The notes beneath the pieces were generated by a model. The model saw only the letters and a list, made by a program, of their open reading frames with translations. It had not been told where the DNA came from and searched no databases. From Bacteroides sp. CAG:927 (lineage in GTDB: Bacteria > Bacteroidota > Bacteroidia > Bacteroidales > Muribaculaceae), in contig HF985660.1 of assembly GCA_000431155.1 (NCBI GenBank), positions 134,357 to 198,356 on the forward strand: 64,000 bases of DNA, given 5' to 3'. The position numbers and the translations under genes were made by a program. Of this stretch, positions 24,801-34,392 are shown one piece after another (within the stretch, counting starts at the first letter, position 1; the number at the start of each line of letters is the position of its first letter).

Positions 24801-27422
24801 TTAGAACTCCTGACCGAGCACAAAATGGAAGTGACTGCCGCCACGTTCGCCAAACACCTGATCGAAACCATAAGCCCAGTCTATACCCATCATACCTACC
24901 ATAGGCAGATATATGCGAAGACCCACACCGGCACTGCGCTTGAGATTGAACGGAGTGAAGCTCTTGACATCGGTCCATGCATTACCGCCCTCCACAAATG
25001 CCAGTCCGTAGATAGTGGTTGAAGGCTGGAGCATGAACGGGAAGTGAAGCTCCATGCCCAGTCGGGTGTAAGCGTAACCCTCATAACCCCACGGAGTGAG
25101 TGCGCCGTTGTCATAACCGCGCAAGCCTATGGTCTCCGTTGCATAGGTATATGATCCTGACATACCGTCACCACCCACGTAGAATGTTTCAAACGGAGAT
25201 TTGAGCCACTTGTTATAGCTGCCCAACAGACCTATGTCGGCACGGGTCATGAGCACGAGCGTCCATTTGCCATTGGGGTCGGTGAGAGGAGTGTAGGTGC
25301 GGGCACGGAACTTGAGTTTCCAGTACTCAATCCACTTATACATCTCTTTCTTTGACTCTACGGAATTTTCTTTATAGAGTTTCTCCCAATTCTTTTTTCC
25401 GAACAATGATGCCGGAGGAGTGAGCTGCAATCCCAGCGAGAACTGCGAGCCTCGGCGGGTATATAGAGGATTGTCTATACTGTTTCGGGCTAAGGTAAGA
25501 CCGAGCACAAGAGAATTGGAAGTACCGTTGTTCATATAATACAGGTATTCCCAGTTCTTAAGATAATACCAGTTGTAGCTGAGGTCGGTCTGGAAAGTGA
25601 AGTAGTCGTCAGGCCAGCTCAAACGCTTACCGAAACCAACGGTCACGCCCACCATCTGAAGCACTTTGTTGGGGTCGTAAGCATTGGTTATACTGTTTTG
25701 GTAATAATCGCTTCCGTAACCATAGCCATAACCGTAGCCGTAATTATAGGCAGTGTTGGCCCATCGGCTGTTGTAGTAAGAAGAGTTCACACCGGTTTGA
25801 CGGCTGTAGTACGCCGACACGCTGAGCGAGTTGGGTCGTTTGCCTCCAAACCACGGGTCAAGGAACGACACACTGTAAGCCTGATAATATCGGGCATTGG
25901 TCTGAGCCGAAATAGTAAATGTCTGACCTTCGCCCTGCGGTATAAGTCCTTTATACGAACTGGGATGGAACAGATTTTTGATTGAGAAGTTGGTGAACTT
26001 CAAGGCAAGTTTTCCGATAACGCCTGTCTGTCCCCAACCGAGAGAGAACTCAATCTGGTCGTTAGCCTTGGATTCAAGGTTGAATATAATATCTACCGTA
26101 CCGTTCTCCTCATTAGGCTCAGGGCGAATATCCATATTTTCAGGATTGAAGTGTCCGGTCTGTGCTATTTCACGGGCAGAACGCATGAGGTCCTCCTTGG
26201 AGAACAGGTCGCCCGGGCGAACACGCAATTCACGACGGATGACTTTCTCATACAACCTGTCGTTACCGTTTATCACCACATTGTTGATTCGTGCCTGCGG
26301 GCCCTCAACCATGCGCATTTCCAAATCAATTGAATCTCCATGCACATTTTTTTCTATCGGCACGAGGTTATAGAAAAGATAACCACGGTTCATGTACAGG
26401 TTGGCCACGGCATCATCGTCCTCAGTGGTGCGCTTGTTGAGCAACTTCTGGTTATAAACATCACCTTTCTTGAAGCCCAGCACATCGTCAAGCACCTGTG
26501 TGGGATAAATGGTGTTGCCTACCCACGATATATCGTTGATGTAGTATTTTTTACCTTCTTCAAGAGAAATATATACATCCACAGTCTTGTCATTGTAAGG
26601 AACAACGCTGTCGCTCAATATTTTGGCATCACGATAACCTTTTTCGTTATATTTCTGGATTATTCGGTTAAGGTCATCGCGGTAATCGCTCTCCACAAAT
26701 TTCTTTTGCTTGAACAGATTCAGCAACTTGCCTTTTTCGTTTGTTTTCTTCATGGTGCGCTGCAACGCATTATCGCTCATCACCTCGTTGCCATCAATAT
26801 AAATCTTGTGCACCTTTACCTTGTCATGACGATCCACGACTATGTCCACAATCATCTCGTTTTTTGCCGAGAGGTCTTCGCGCAGATTGATTTTCACTGT
26901 TGCGTTGCCAAAACCTTTGGACTTGTAATACTGCTTTATGATAGACTCAGCACGATTCACAATGTTCTGCGTAATCTGATTGCCTTTGTGCAACTGCAGC
27001 TTCTCTTCAAGATCCTTGCGCTCGCTTTTGCGCGTACCGATATAGTTGATGGCGGAAATACGCGGTTGCTCACGCAGGTTTATGGCTATCCATGCCTTGT
27101 CACCGGCCACTTTCTCCACAGTAATCTTCACGGAGCTGAACAATCCCTGATGCCACAGACGCTTTGAGGCATCGGTGATTTCCGCACCCGGAATATCTAT
27201 GCGCTCACCCACTTTCAGTCCGGCAAACCCTATTATAAGATAATCCTCGTAGTTGTCGGCCCCGTTCACGGATATTCCGGCTATCTCGTATGTGCGCGGC
27301 ATCCCGGTAAACAGCACCTTGGGATTTATCACAGTGTCCACTGCAAGCTCCTGAGCACGGGTCCCGACAGCGCCACACGCTGCCATTACCACTGCAAGGA
27401 GATATATAAGTTGGTTACGCAT
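24801..27422 (-). CDS. bamA: BamA, outer-membrane protein insertase
   Basis: This 873-residue Omp85 protein has a signal peptide ending TRAQ, five POTRA domains (about residues 45-440; the last has VRPGDLFSKEDLMRSAREI) and a 16-strand barrel to the C-terminal phenylalanine (FHFVLGQEF). GLRGYDNGALTPWGYEG holds the conserved xRG motif of the barrel loop that folds into the pore. A (YG)n-rich stretch, YNYGYGYGYGYGSDYYQ near residue 565, lies in a predicted surface loop and is unusual. It assembles barrel proteins with the Skp-type chaperones encoded next. Confidence 0.96.
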   Translation of the reverse strand: MRNQLIYLLAVVMAACGAVGTRAQELAVDTVINPKVLFTGMPRTYEIAGISVNGADNYEDYLIIGFAGLKVGERIDIPGAEITDASKRLWHQGLFSSVKITVEKVAGDKAWIAINLREQPRISAINYIGTRKSERKDLEEKLQLHKGNQITQNIVNRAESIIKQYYKSKGFGNATVKINLREDLSAKNEMIVDIVVDRHDKVKVHKIYIDGNEVMSDNALQRTMKKTNEKGKLLNLFKQKKFVESDYRDDLNRIIQKYNEKGYRDAKILSDSVVPYNDKTVDVYISLEEGKKYYINDISWVGNTIYPTQVLDDVLGFKKGDVYNQKLLNKRTTEDDDAVANLYMNRGYLFYNLVPIEKNVHGDSIDLEMRMVEGPQARINNVVINGNDRLYEKVIRRELRVRPGDLFSKEDLMRSAREIAQTGHFNPENMDIRPEPNEENGTVDIIFNLESKANDQIEFSLGWGQTGVIGKLALKFTNFSIKNLFHPSSYKGLIPQGEGQTFTISAQTNARYYQAYSVSFLDPWFGGKRPNSLSVSAYYSRQTGVNSSYYNSRWANTAYNYGYGYGYGYGSDYYQNSITNAYDPNKVLQMVGVTVGFGKRLSWPDDYFTFQTDLSYNWYYLKNWEYLYYMNNGTSNSLVLGLTLARNSIDNPLYTRRGSQFSLGLQLTPPASLFGKKNWEKLYKENSVESKKEMYKWIEYWKLKFRARTYTPLTDPNGKWTLVLMTRADIGLLGSYNKWLKSPFETFYVGGDGMSGSYTYATETIGLRGYDNGALTPWGYEGYAYTRLGMELHFPFMLQPSTTIYGLAFVEGGNAWTDVKSFTPFNLKRSAGVGLRIYLPMVGMMGIDWAYGFDQVFGERGGSHFHFVLGQEF

Positions 27423-27466
27423 AATATGTTGTGAATTCTTTTTTTGCTATTTTGGTTGATTATATA

Positions 27467-28219
27467 CTATTGATTGGTGAGCTGCTCCGAAATACGCCCG
27501 TATCGCCGTTCGCGTTTCTGATACTCGGCCACAGCCTCCCTGAGTGACTTTCCGTCAAAGTCGGGCCACAATGTAGGTGTGAAGTACAGCTCGGAATAGG
27601 CAATCTGCCACAGCAGATAATTGCTCACTCTTATATCACCGCCCGTGCGTATAAGCAAATCGGGATCGGGAAATTCTGCGGTGGTAAGATGCTGCGACAC
27701 AGTATTGTCGTCAATATCCGACACATCAAGTTCACCTTTTGCCACTTTAGCCGATATGGAGCGTACAGCCTCGGTTATCTCCCATCGTGAGGAATAACTC
27801 AGAGCCAGTATCATTCTCAGACCCGTGCAGTGAGCCGTGGCTGCAACGCACTGGTCAAGAGTGTTGCGCGCATCCTCAGGCAAACGGCTTATGTCGCCTA
27901 TAATGCGCATCTGCACGTTATTTTCAAGCATTTCAGGAAGTTCGCGGCTCATAGCCATCACGATAAGGCTCATAAGCACATCCACTTCGTGCTGCGGACG
28001 GTTCCAGTTTTCAGTAGAGAACGCATAGAGAGTGAGATATTTAATTCCCAATGCATTCGCCTCGCGAATCACATTGCGCACCGAAGTTACGCCCTGCTCA
28101 TGTCCGCAGGTGCGTTCCTGTCCCTTGGCCTTGGCCCAGCGGCCGTTGCCGTCCATGATAATGGCCACATGCTCAGGTATGCGGGCCGAATCTATGGTGA
28201 TATTGCAGTCGGTGGTCAT
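27467..28219 (-). CDS. uppS: Isoprenyl transferase (undecaprenyl diphosphate synthase)
   Basis: This 250-residue cis-prenyltransferase extends farnesyl diphosphate to the C55 carrier used for cell-wall and surface sugar assembly. The diphosphate-binding signature IMDGNGRWAKAKG has the catalytic Asp, and LTLYAFSTENWNRP and DLLIRTGGDIRVSNYLLWQ are the other family blocks. It lies 44 bases upstream of bamA, in the arrangement common to Bacteroidales. Confidence 0.96.
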   Translation of the reverse strand: MTTDCNITIDSARIPEHVAIIMDGNGRWAKAKGQERTCGHEQGVTSVRNVIREANALGIKYLTLYAFSTENWNRPQHEVDVLMSLIVMAMSRELPEMLENNVQMRIIGDISRLPEDARNTLDQCVAATAHCTGLRMILALSYSSRWEITEAVRSISAKVAKGELDVSDIDDNTVSQHLTTAEFPDPDLLIRTGGDIRVSNYLLWQIAYSELYFTPTLWPDFDGKSLREAVAEYQKRERRYGRISEQLTNQ

Positions 28220-28246
28220 TGTATTGCGTTTAAGAAACTTATTTAA

Positions 28247-28957
28247 TCAGTCTATACGATGGCATGTAACACATCTCGGACCGAATTCATAACTCACTCC
28301 TATCATTATTGAGGAATACCAGTCGGTATTCTTTATAAAAGAACTCTTAATTTGGTACAAATCCTTCAGTTCGCCGTCAACATGATCGCCAAACACCTTG
28401 GTCATGGAAAATTCCAGCATCAGGTTGATACGTTTTGTAGCCTTGTATTTCACACCAAATCCCATAGGGATATTGAGTGCCACCGAAGTATGGTCTCCAC
28501 TCTTGGCATAAGTGGCACCGATGCCGAGCGACAAGTAAGGAGTCCATCGTTTTAACCTCTTGTAAGTCTCACCGATACCGTAAGCAAAAAAGTTAAATTC
28601 TCCGCGTGCCCCAAGGTCGTAAGCCCATCCTTTGAACTGATAATTCACATTCAATGGATAAACATTACTGAATTTTTCGGTATTACCGCTGAGCGACAAA
28701 GCGGTCAACTGTCCGCGCAATGCCCAGCGATTGTCATTGAACAGGTAACGGAAAGCCACGTTCATGGCCACCCCGGGACTTGCAAACACATTGCTCTCAT
28801 TTGCATCGCCGAGATAGCCGCTCATTCCACCTCCCACACCTATATCAAATTTGTATGAGTCATTGTCGCTTTGGCCATAAACAGCGGGAGCCGCCATCAG
28901 TATGGCAGCTGCTGCTATAAGTATGGTCATTAAGCTTTTTTTCATCACCGGGATCAT
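28247..28957 (-). CDS. DUF6089 family outer-membrane beta-barrel protein
   Basis: This protein of about 236 residues starts at an ATG overlapping the upstream stop codon (ATGA), with a second possible start four codons on. After the signal peptide (ending AVYGQ) come alternating strands typical of an 8-10-stranded barrel: DIGVGGGMSGYLGDAN, GVAMNVAFRYLF and YLSLGIGATYA. It matches the DUF6089 pattern of a glycine-rich first strand and a final GVSYEFGPRC. The family lies upstream of uppS-bamA in many Bacteroidales. Its function is not established; a link to envelope assembly is suggested by position. Confidence 0.8.
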   Translation of the reverse strand: MIPVMKKSLMTILIAAAAILMAAPAVYGQSDNDSYKFDIGVGGGMSGYLGDANESNVFASPGVAMNVAFRYLFNDNRWALRGQLTALSLSGNTEKFSNVYPLNVNYQFKGWAYDLGARGEFNFFAYGIGETYKRLKRWTPYLSLGIGATYAKSGDHTSVALNIPMGFGVKYKATKRINLMLEFSMTKVFGDHVDGELKDLYQIKSSFIKNTDWYSSIMIGVSYEFGPRCVTCHRID

Positions 28958-30471
28958 TGAAGGGGTTTGAATGTCATGCGATTGATAACTCCCCTCCACA
29001 CTTTGGCGCTAAGTCCTGACAATTCGGTTTCACCGCCAAACAGATATACGTAAGGGCAATCCCAACTGGTGACGGGTACAGAAGCTCTGCTCTGGCTTCC
29101 GCGATACCATACCGGCAGTCCGTTGACAGGCATATCACGCCATCCGTTGGCACCGCCGGCACGAGAGGAGAGAGTCACTGAGTGCACCACACTCTGCGCA
29201 TAAGCCACCGGGCTAAGGTAGTCGGGGAGCTGCATGCACTGATCGGCCTTAACCCAGTTGAGGCCACGGTTAAGTGATATATAGACATTAGGATTAATCT
29301 TTCCGTTTGTCAGTCGTCCGCCTATAGCCACCAATGTGGACACCTCCGAGGCTACCCACTGATTGTTGACCTTGTAGGTGTAGTAAGGCACAAGGCACAC
29401 ACCTTCCATAGCCGGGATGCCGTCAGGAGAGATACAACCCCAAGTATTACCGTCATAAGCCCAAGTTGCCCCGGTGAGCGCACCGCTTGAAGTAGCGCCG
29501 CCCACTATCATCAGCATGGGCTCTGTGGACCATTCATTACTATAGGTCACGGCCTGACTGGTTCCCGCTACAGGGAATTTGGCATCAACAGGCGTTTCAC
29601 CCGAGGCCGGATAGGTGGTATGGTAATATACTCCGTCGTCACCTTTGCGCACACCCAAAAGGGTTGAGCCATAAGCGCCAAGAATATGATTCATTTGTAC
29701 GGAAAGTACCGTCCAGTTCACGCCTTTGTCGGCTGAAGTAAGCAGTTTGCCATCGAAAGTCACCGCAAACAAGGCATTGTCGGTGGCAGTGATACTGTTG
29801 ATTAATGCGTCAGAAGGCAGGTTGCTTGCAACATTGGTCCATTCTCCGGCAGGATCGGTGGCGGAAGCCACGCAACAACCGGCATCAGAACGTGTGAAAC
29901 ACAAAACCGAGCCACCTGCATCCACGGTGTGCTGTTCGGCAGGGTCAGCAAGAGATGTAGGCAAACTGCGCATGGCTGCCTTGTCCCAGAACAGCGAGTC
30001 CGATACCATTGTATGCACATTGACCTTTATGATATAGTCACGTGAGTGACTGCCGGTGTAATCCACAAGATGGAGCTTTACATCGTTGTGTGAAAAGTCG
30101 ATTGTATCGGACTTGTCGGTGAGGTAGTTGATGCTCTGCTCAGTGCCGTCAGCCCCGGTAAAAGTCAGTGTAGCCTCGCTAACGGTAGGCAGCCCTATTT
30201 CAGCCACAAGTTTATTGATTTTAGTGCCTTTGGGCAAAGAATCGGCGTTATATATCACCGCATTGGTCAAATCAATGGTAAAGAACACCGAATCAAGATT
30301 TGCCAACACATTTTTGTCAGCTGAGAGCGCAAAAGAGTTAACAGCCATTGACGAGGTAATCTGCACTTCCTCAGTAGTGCTGTCCTCATCATCATTGTCC
30401 TTGTTACATGACACCATGATGCTGCTGACAAACGCTGCAAATAGGATATATAGGGGCAGTCTATGCTTCAT
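28954..30471 (-). CDS. DUF6242 family lipoprotein with beta-propeller-like C-terminal part
   Basis: This 505-residue protein has a lipoprotein signal (lipobox IMVSC) followed by an acidic patch (NKDNDDEDSTTEE). An N-terminal Ig-like domain of about 120 residues has the pattern of small periplasmic stalk domains. The C-terminal 350 residues show kelch/sialidase-like repeats (TSADKGVNWTVL, ISLNRGLNWVKAD, PYVYLFGGETELSG). I assign DUF6242, a Bacteroidales family of unknown role. A TTG at 30489 is in frame, but ATG 30471 fits the promoter at 30494-30501. First gene of the operon that includes bamA. Confidence 0.75.
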   Translation of the reverse strand: MKHRLPLYILFAAFVSSIMVSCNKDNDDEDSTTEEVQITSSMAVNSFALSADKNVLANLDSVFFTIDLTNAVIYNADSLPKGTKINKLVAEIGLPTVSEATLTFTGADGTEQSINYLTDKSDTIDFSHNDVKLHLVDYTGSHSRDYIIKVNVHTMVSDSLFWDKAAMRSLPTSLADPAEQHTVDAGGSVLCFTRSDAGCCVASATDPAGEWTNVASNLPSDALINSITATDNALFAVTFDGKLLTSADKGVNWTVLSVQMNHILGAYGSTLLGVRKGDDGVYYHTTYPASGETPVDAKFPVAGTSQAVTYSNEWSTEPMLMIVGGATSSGALTGATWAYDGNTWGCISPDGIPAMEGVCLVPYYTYKVNNQWVASEVSTLVAIGGRLTNGKINPNVYISLNRGLNWVKADQCMQLPDYLSPVAYAQSVVHSVTLSSRAGGANGWRDMPVNGLPVWYRGSQSRASVPVTSWDCPYVYLFGGETELSGLSAKVWRGVINRMTFKPLQ

Positions 30472-30493
30472 AATTATGCTATTTTTCAAACTG

Positions 30494-30501
30494 CAAAGTT
30501 A
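30494..30501 (-). promoter_or_regulatory. -7 promoter box of the DUF6242-uppS-bamA-ompH operon
   Basis: Minus-strand TAACTTTG, 22 bases before ATG 30471. No other box of this quality was noticed between here and murI. Confidence 0.6.
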
Positions 30502-30570
30502 ACAACAATTTCATTAACTAATGTTGCTTTATAGTTAAATTCTGTAACTCTCATGGTCTTCGGGGCAGTT

Positions 30571-31560
30571 TCACAGACGAACCACGGTGAATATCAGACT
30601 ATTGCCAATATTTTTAACTGACCTTATCTCGCCTTGGGGCATATCCATGTGCGCCACACCATGCACTCCTAATCGGGCCATATTCTGCTCAATACGGGCC
30701 TCGCACCAAAGATTTTCTTTCATAAATTCCCTGAGCAAAGTAGCCCCACCCTCCACCATCAGGGAGGTCACACCACGTTCATACAAGGAGTGGAGCACAT
30801 CTTTCAAATCCTTGTAGTTGCTCATCACCAATGTGTTGCCGCCCTCCATAACTGCTGCTTCGGCACTCACGCGTCCACGCCGGTCAAGCACCACGCGCAG
30901 GGGAGCCTTGCCTTCCACAAGCCTTACGTTCAGACGACAATTATCGGACAATACGGTACCGCTTCCTACCATTATGGCATCGTAGCGGCTACGCATCAAA
31001 TGCACAAGCGTAGTTCCCAACGGGGATGAAAACTTCATAGGACCGGAGCCATCAATGCGGTCATGGTCAAGCCATCCGTCCGCGCTACATGCCCATTTCA
31101 GAGTGACATAAGGCATCTTGTGAGTGTGGGCATACATAAAAACCTTGTTAAGCTCCTTGCACTCCTTCTCCATTACGCCGGTCACTACCTCCACTCCGGC
31201 CTCACGAAGCATGGCAACTCCCCTGCCGCTGACTTTGTCAAACGGATCAACACACCCCACCACCACGCGGGGTATGTGCCGTTCTATTATAAGCTTTGCG
31301 CAAGGAGGGGTCTTACCATAATGCGAGCACGGCTCAAGAGTGACATACATGGTACTGTGCCGCAACAGTTCGGGTTCCCGAACAGATGCCACGGCATTGA
31401 CCTCGGCATGTCCTTCTCCACACCGACGATGCCACCCTTCGCCTATTATACGCCCGTCGGCCACAATCACCGCTCCCACCATAGGGTTGGGTGATGCGTA
31501 CCCCAACCCATTGCGTGCCAGTTGTATGGCACGCGCCATGTAGCGAGTGTCTATTTCCAT
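30571..31560 (-). CDS. ribD: Bifunctional riboflavin deaminase-reductase
   Basis: This 329-residue protein carries out the second and third steps of riboflavin synthesis. The N-terminal deaminase has zinc motif HAEVNAV and EPCSHYGKTPPC. The C-terminal reductase has LKWACSADGWLDHD and the NADPH-binding VEGGATLLREF. Length is slightly shorter than E. coli RibD (367). The start overlaps the ispG stop by 10 bases. Last gene of a long minus-strand run. Confidence 0.95.
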   Translation of the reverse strand: MEIDTRYMARAIQLARNGLGYASPNPMVGAVIVADGRIIGEGWHRRCGEGHAEVNAVASVREPELLRHSTMYVTLEPCSHYGKTPPCAKLIIERHIPRVVVGCVDPFDKVSGRGVAMLREAGVEVVTGVMEKECKELNKVFMYAHTHKMPYVTLKWACSADGWLDHDRIDGSGPMKFSSPLGTTLVHLMRSRYDAIMVGSGTVLSDNCRLNVRLVEGKAPLRVVLDRRGRVSAEAAVMEGGNTLVMSNYKDLKDVLHSLYERGVTSLMVEGGATLLREFMKENLWCEARIEQNMARLGVHGVAHMDMPQGEIRSVKNIGNSLIFTVVRL

Positions 31561-33248
31561 TTGCCGTCAGCCTTGATGAGGTTCACCAGATGCTCCACAG
31601 CCTCATTTTCAGGAATATTCTTTTCCACACATTCCTTACCTCTGTAAAGGCTGATGCGTCCTGCACCTGCACCCACATAGCCGTAATCGGCATCTGCCAT
31701 CTCACCCGGGCCGTTCACTATACACCCCATTACGCCTATTTTCAGTCCGCGAAGAGATGTTGTGGCCGACTTCACAGCCGCCAATGTGCTCTGGAGATTA
31801 AACATGGTTCTGCCGCATCCGGGACACGATATGTACTCTGTACGGGTCACTCTCAGACGCGCTGCCTGCAATATTCCGAATTCAAGCGAAGCGATTTCGG
31901 CCGGAGTCAGGACATTGCTCTCAATCCACACACCGTCGCGGAACCCGTTCATCAGCAGAGTTCCAAAATCCACCGATGCCCTTACGGTCAGTTCCTCGGC
32001 GGTCAAGTTGCCGTAGTCCACTTTCACCACAACAGGATTATTGATTCCAAGAGCCATCATGCGGTGGAGGGCAGCCTGCATAGAGCCGGGACGATTGGCA
32101 TGGGAGGATGTGAGCACTATAATTTTATCAGACGGTATTTCACCCCACTTTTCAACGGGAACAGCAGCATCAACTTCCTGATAGTCAAAATTCCCGACGA
32201 AAAGGTCAGGTTGGCGGTCGGCGCAATATTCAGCCGCAGAATCAGTGCCTACGACCACCGGCGGATTTGAACCGCCTACATTACCCACAGCCACGCTTTT
32301 GCGTCGTTGCGGCATTATGTCATCATAACCGGCAACTTTTTCACCGTCTATATGCGGGGCCTGCTGAAGCTGCTCGATATATTCACGCAACATTGCCGCT
32401 ACGGGAAGTTCGCACTCAGGCTCCTCACTGAGCGATACCCTGATAGTGTCTCCCACGCCTTCAGCCATGAGAGTGCCGATACCAACACATGATTTTATGC
32501 GTCCATCCTCTCCGTCACCAGCCTCGGTGACTCCCAGATGCAACGGGAAATGCATGTTTTCCTCATCCATGGCACGCACAAGACGCCGCACGGTTTCCAC
32601 CATGACTGCCACATTGGAAGCCTTGACGGATATAACCACACCGGTAAATCCGCGCTTTACGCACACACGCAAAAACTCCATGGCACTCTCCGTCATTCCG
32701 GCAGGCGTATCTCCGTAGCGGCTCATGATACGGTCGGAAAGCGACCCGTGGTTCACGCCTATGCGTATAGCGGTGCCATGCTCGCGGCACAGTGACAGAA
32801 ACGGAGTCAGTGCATCGTCAATTTTCTGCAACTCAGCTGCATATTCCTCATCGGTGTACTCAAGTTTGCGAAAGGTGCGGCCCGGATCCACAAAATTACC
32901 GGGATTGATACGCACCTTCTCAACAACTTCAGCTGCCGCGAATGCCGCGCGGGGATTGAAATGAATGTCGGCCACCAAGGGCACATCCACTCCTTTATCC
33001 CGAAGTCCGGCACGTATATTGACAAGATTATTGGCCTCGCGCACACCCTGTGCTGTCAGGCGCACTATCTGAGCACCGGCATCGGCTATCCTGCTGCACT
33101 GAGCTATGCTTCCCTCGGTGTCCATAGTTGAGGTGGAAGCCATGGACTGAAGGACAACCCTTTGGTCACCGCCAATAGTCACATTCCCTACATGTACGGG
33201 AGTGGTGACACGGCGACAGCAATCAAAATCAGTTGACTTTGTACTCAT
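31551..33248 (-). CDS. ispG: 4-hydroxy-3-methylbut-2-enyl diphosphate synthase
   Basis: This 565-residue enzyme makes HMBPP in the non-mevalonate isoprenoid pathway. Its TIM-barrel part begins TTPVHVGNVTIGGDQRVVLQ. The C-terminal Fe-S domain has CPGCGRTMFN and GCIVNGPGEMADADYGYVG with the cluster cysteines. It is the long form, with an inserted domain (about residues 270-400) also found in plants and chlamydiae; most proteobacterial IspG are about 370 residues. It overlaps purE by 20 bases. Confidence 0.95.
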   Translation of the reverse strand: MSTKSTDFDCCRRVTTPVHVGNVTIGGDQRVVLQSMASTSTMDTEGSIAQCSRIADAGAQIVRLTAQGVREANNLVNIRAGLRDKGVDVPLVADIHFNPRAAFAAAEVVEKVRINPGNFVDPGRTFRKLEYTDEEYAAELQKIDDALTPFLSLCREHGTAIRIGVNHGSLSDRIMSRYGDTPAGMTESAMEFLRVCVKRGFTGVVISVKASNVAVMVETVRRLVRAMDEENMHFPLHLGVTEAGDGEDGRIKSCVGIGTLMAEGVGDTIRVSLSEEPECELPVAAMLREYIEQLQQAPHIDGEKVAGYDDIMPQRRKSVAVGNVGGSNPPVVVGTDSAAEYCADRQPDLFVGNFDYQEVDAAVPVEKWGEIPSDKIIVLTSSHANRPGSMQAALHRMMALGINNPVVVKVDYGNLTAEELTVRASVDFGTLLMNGFRDGVWIESNVLTPAEIASLEFGILQAARLRVTRTEYISCPGCGRTMFNLQSTLAAVKSATTSLRGLKIGVMGCIVNGPGEMADADYGYVGAGAGRISLYRGKECVEKNIPENEAVEHLVNLIKADGKWK

Positions 33249-33735
33249 ATTCTATCCCCTTGAGTTCCTCGTTAGCCTTCACAATCTTGGCGGAAAGCCC
33301 GGAGCGATAGGTTTCAAAACGCGAATGAATCTCTTTGTCGCTCAGCGCAAGTATCTGAGTGGCGAGTATGGCAGCATTCAGCCCGGCATTTATACCCACG
33401 GTGGCAACACTCACACCCGGGGGCATCTGCACGATAGAAAGGAGTGCGTCGTTACCGTCAAGAGTTGAATTGATGGGAATACCGATTACAGGGACAGGTG
33501 TCATTGCCGCTATTACACCGGGCAATGCAGCTGCCATGCCGGCTGCAGCTATTATCACCTTTATGCCACGGCCTTCGGCTCCGTGGGCAAAATGCTCCAC
33601 CTCTGCCGGGGTACGGTGCGCACTGAGCGCGTTCATTTCAAACGGGATATGCATGTCGTTAAGAAAAACGGCTGCTTTCTGAAGCACGGGCAAATCGGAG
33701 GTGCTGCCCATAATTATGCTTACTAAAGGTGTCAT
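33229..33735 (-). CDS. purE: N5-carboxyaminoimidazole ribonucleotide mutase (class I)
   Basis: This 168-residue protein has the standard class I PurE blocks: IIMGSTSDLPVL, ALSAHRTPAEVEHFA with the catalytic His, and IIAAAGMAAALPGVIAAMT. It moves the carboxylate in purine synthesis after PurK. purK is not nearby. It lies 38 bases after the PAP2-like gene and overlaps ispG. Confidence 0.95.
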   Translation of the reverse strand: MTPLVSIIMGSTSDLPVLQKAAVFLNDMHIPFEMNALSAHRTPAEVEHFAHGAEGRGIKVIIAAAGMAAALPGVIAAMTPVPVIGIPINSTLDGNDALLSIVQMPPGVSVATVGINAGLNAAILATQILALSDKEIHSRFETYRSGLSAKIVKANEELKGIEYEYKVN

Positions 33736-33773
33736 GTTGGTTTAAGAAATGTATAATGATTAGAGTTTATTTA

Positions 33774-34388
33774 CTAATAAAGCGGTATGCCGGAGCAAAG
33801 ATACACACACAGAAATCCTACCGCAAACCCGGCAAGCACCTGACCCAATGTGTGACGCTGCATTATGAGGCGCGAAGTGCCAACCATACCGCAAAGAATG
33901 GTAACAATCACCATAGGCCAAATCATGTCCACTATGCAGAGGTGACTTACGGCCATACGCATTGTCAGGGCCATAAGGCCACCCATGGCGGTCATGTGAG
34001 CCGAAATTTTCCACTTGCGGTTTACGAGAGTACATATTATCACGGCCAGCATTGCTCCGACCATAAACATCACGAGCCACATTGGTGCCTGACTCACATA
34101 CAGGAACCCGGCGCAAGCGGCATAGCTCACCAGCGTTATTATATACGGCAACGTGCGTTCATTCTGTTGTTTGAGTGCCGGATCAGAGAGATGACCGAGC
34201 TTCCACAACGCCCATATACACACAAGGGGCACCACGCATATCATCAGTGCCACCACACCAAGCACCCACAATCGTGTGCTCAGCGGAAGCACGCGGAGCA
34301 TACTCAGCCACAATGCTATGGCCATGCCGTAAACAGGCACTATGGGAGGCCCGAACACAAACGATATTAATCTTGCAATCTTGTACAT
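33774..34388 (-). CDS. PAP2-like membrane phosphatase superfamily protein
   Basis: This protein of about 204 residues has five to six membrane spans. PAP2 motifs are recognisable but altered: NERTLPYI for the first (K-x6-RP), ISAHMTAMGGL for PSGH, and RLIMQRHTLGQVLAG for SR-x5-H-x3-D with Gln in place of Asp. The family acts on lipid phosphates such as undecaprenyl diphosphate or lipid A; the changed third motif leaves activity in doubt. An upstream in-frame ATG (34484) lies inside rpoN and would place a polar stretch before the first span, so ATG 34388, four bases past the rpoN stop, is preferred. Confidence 0.75.
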   Translation of the reverse strand: MYKIARLISFVFGPPIVPVYGMAIALWLSMLRVLPLSTRLWVLGVVALMICVVPLVCIWALWKLGHLSDPALKQQNERTLPYIITLVSYAACAGFLYVSQAPMWLVMFMVGAMLAVIICTLVNRKWKISAHMTAMGGLMALTMRMAVSHLCIVDMIWPMVIVTILCGMVGTSRLIMQRHTLGQVLAGFAVGFLCVYLCSGIPLY

Positions 34389-34392
34389 AATG

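Noticed and set aside
26340..27167. 275-codon plus-strand frame inside bamA
   Set aside because: Antisense to POTRA domains of bamA; hydrophobic composition follows from complementary codons.
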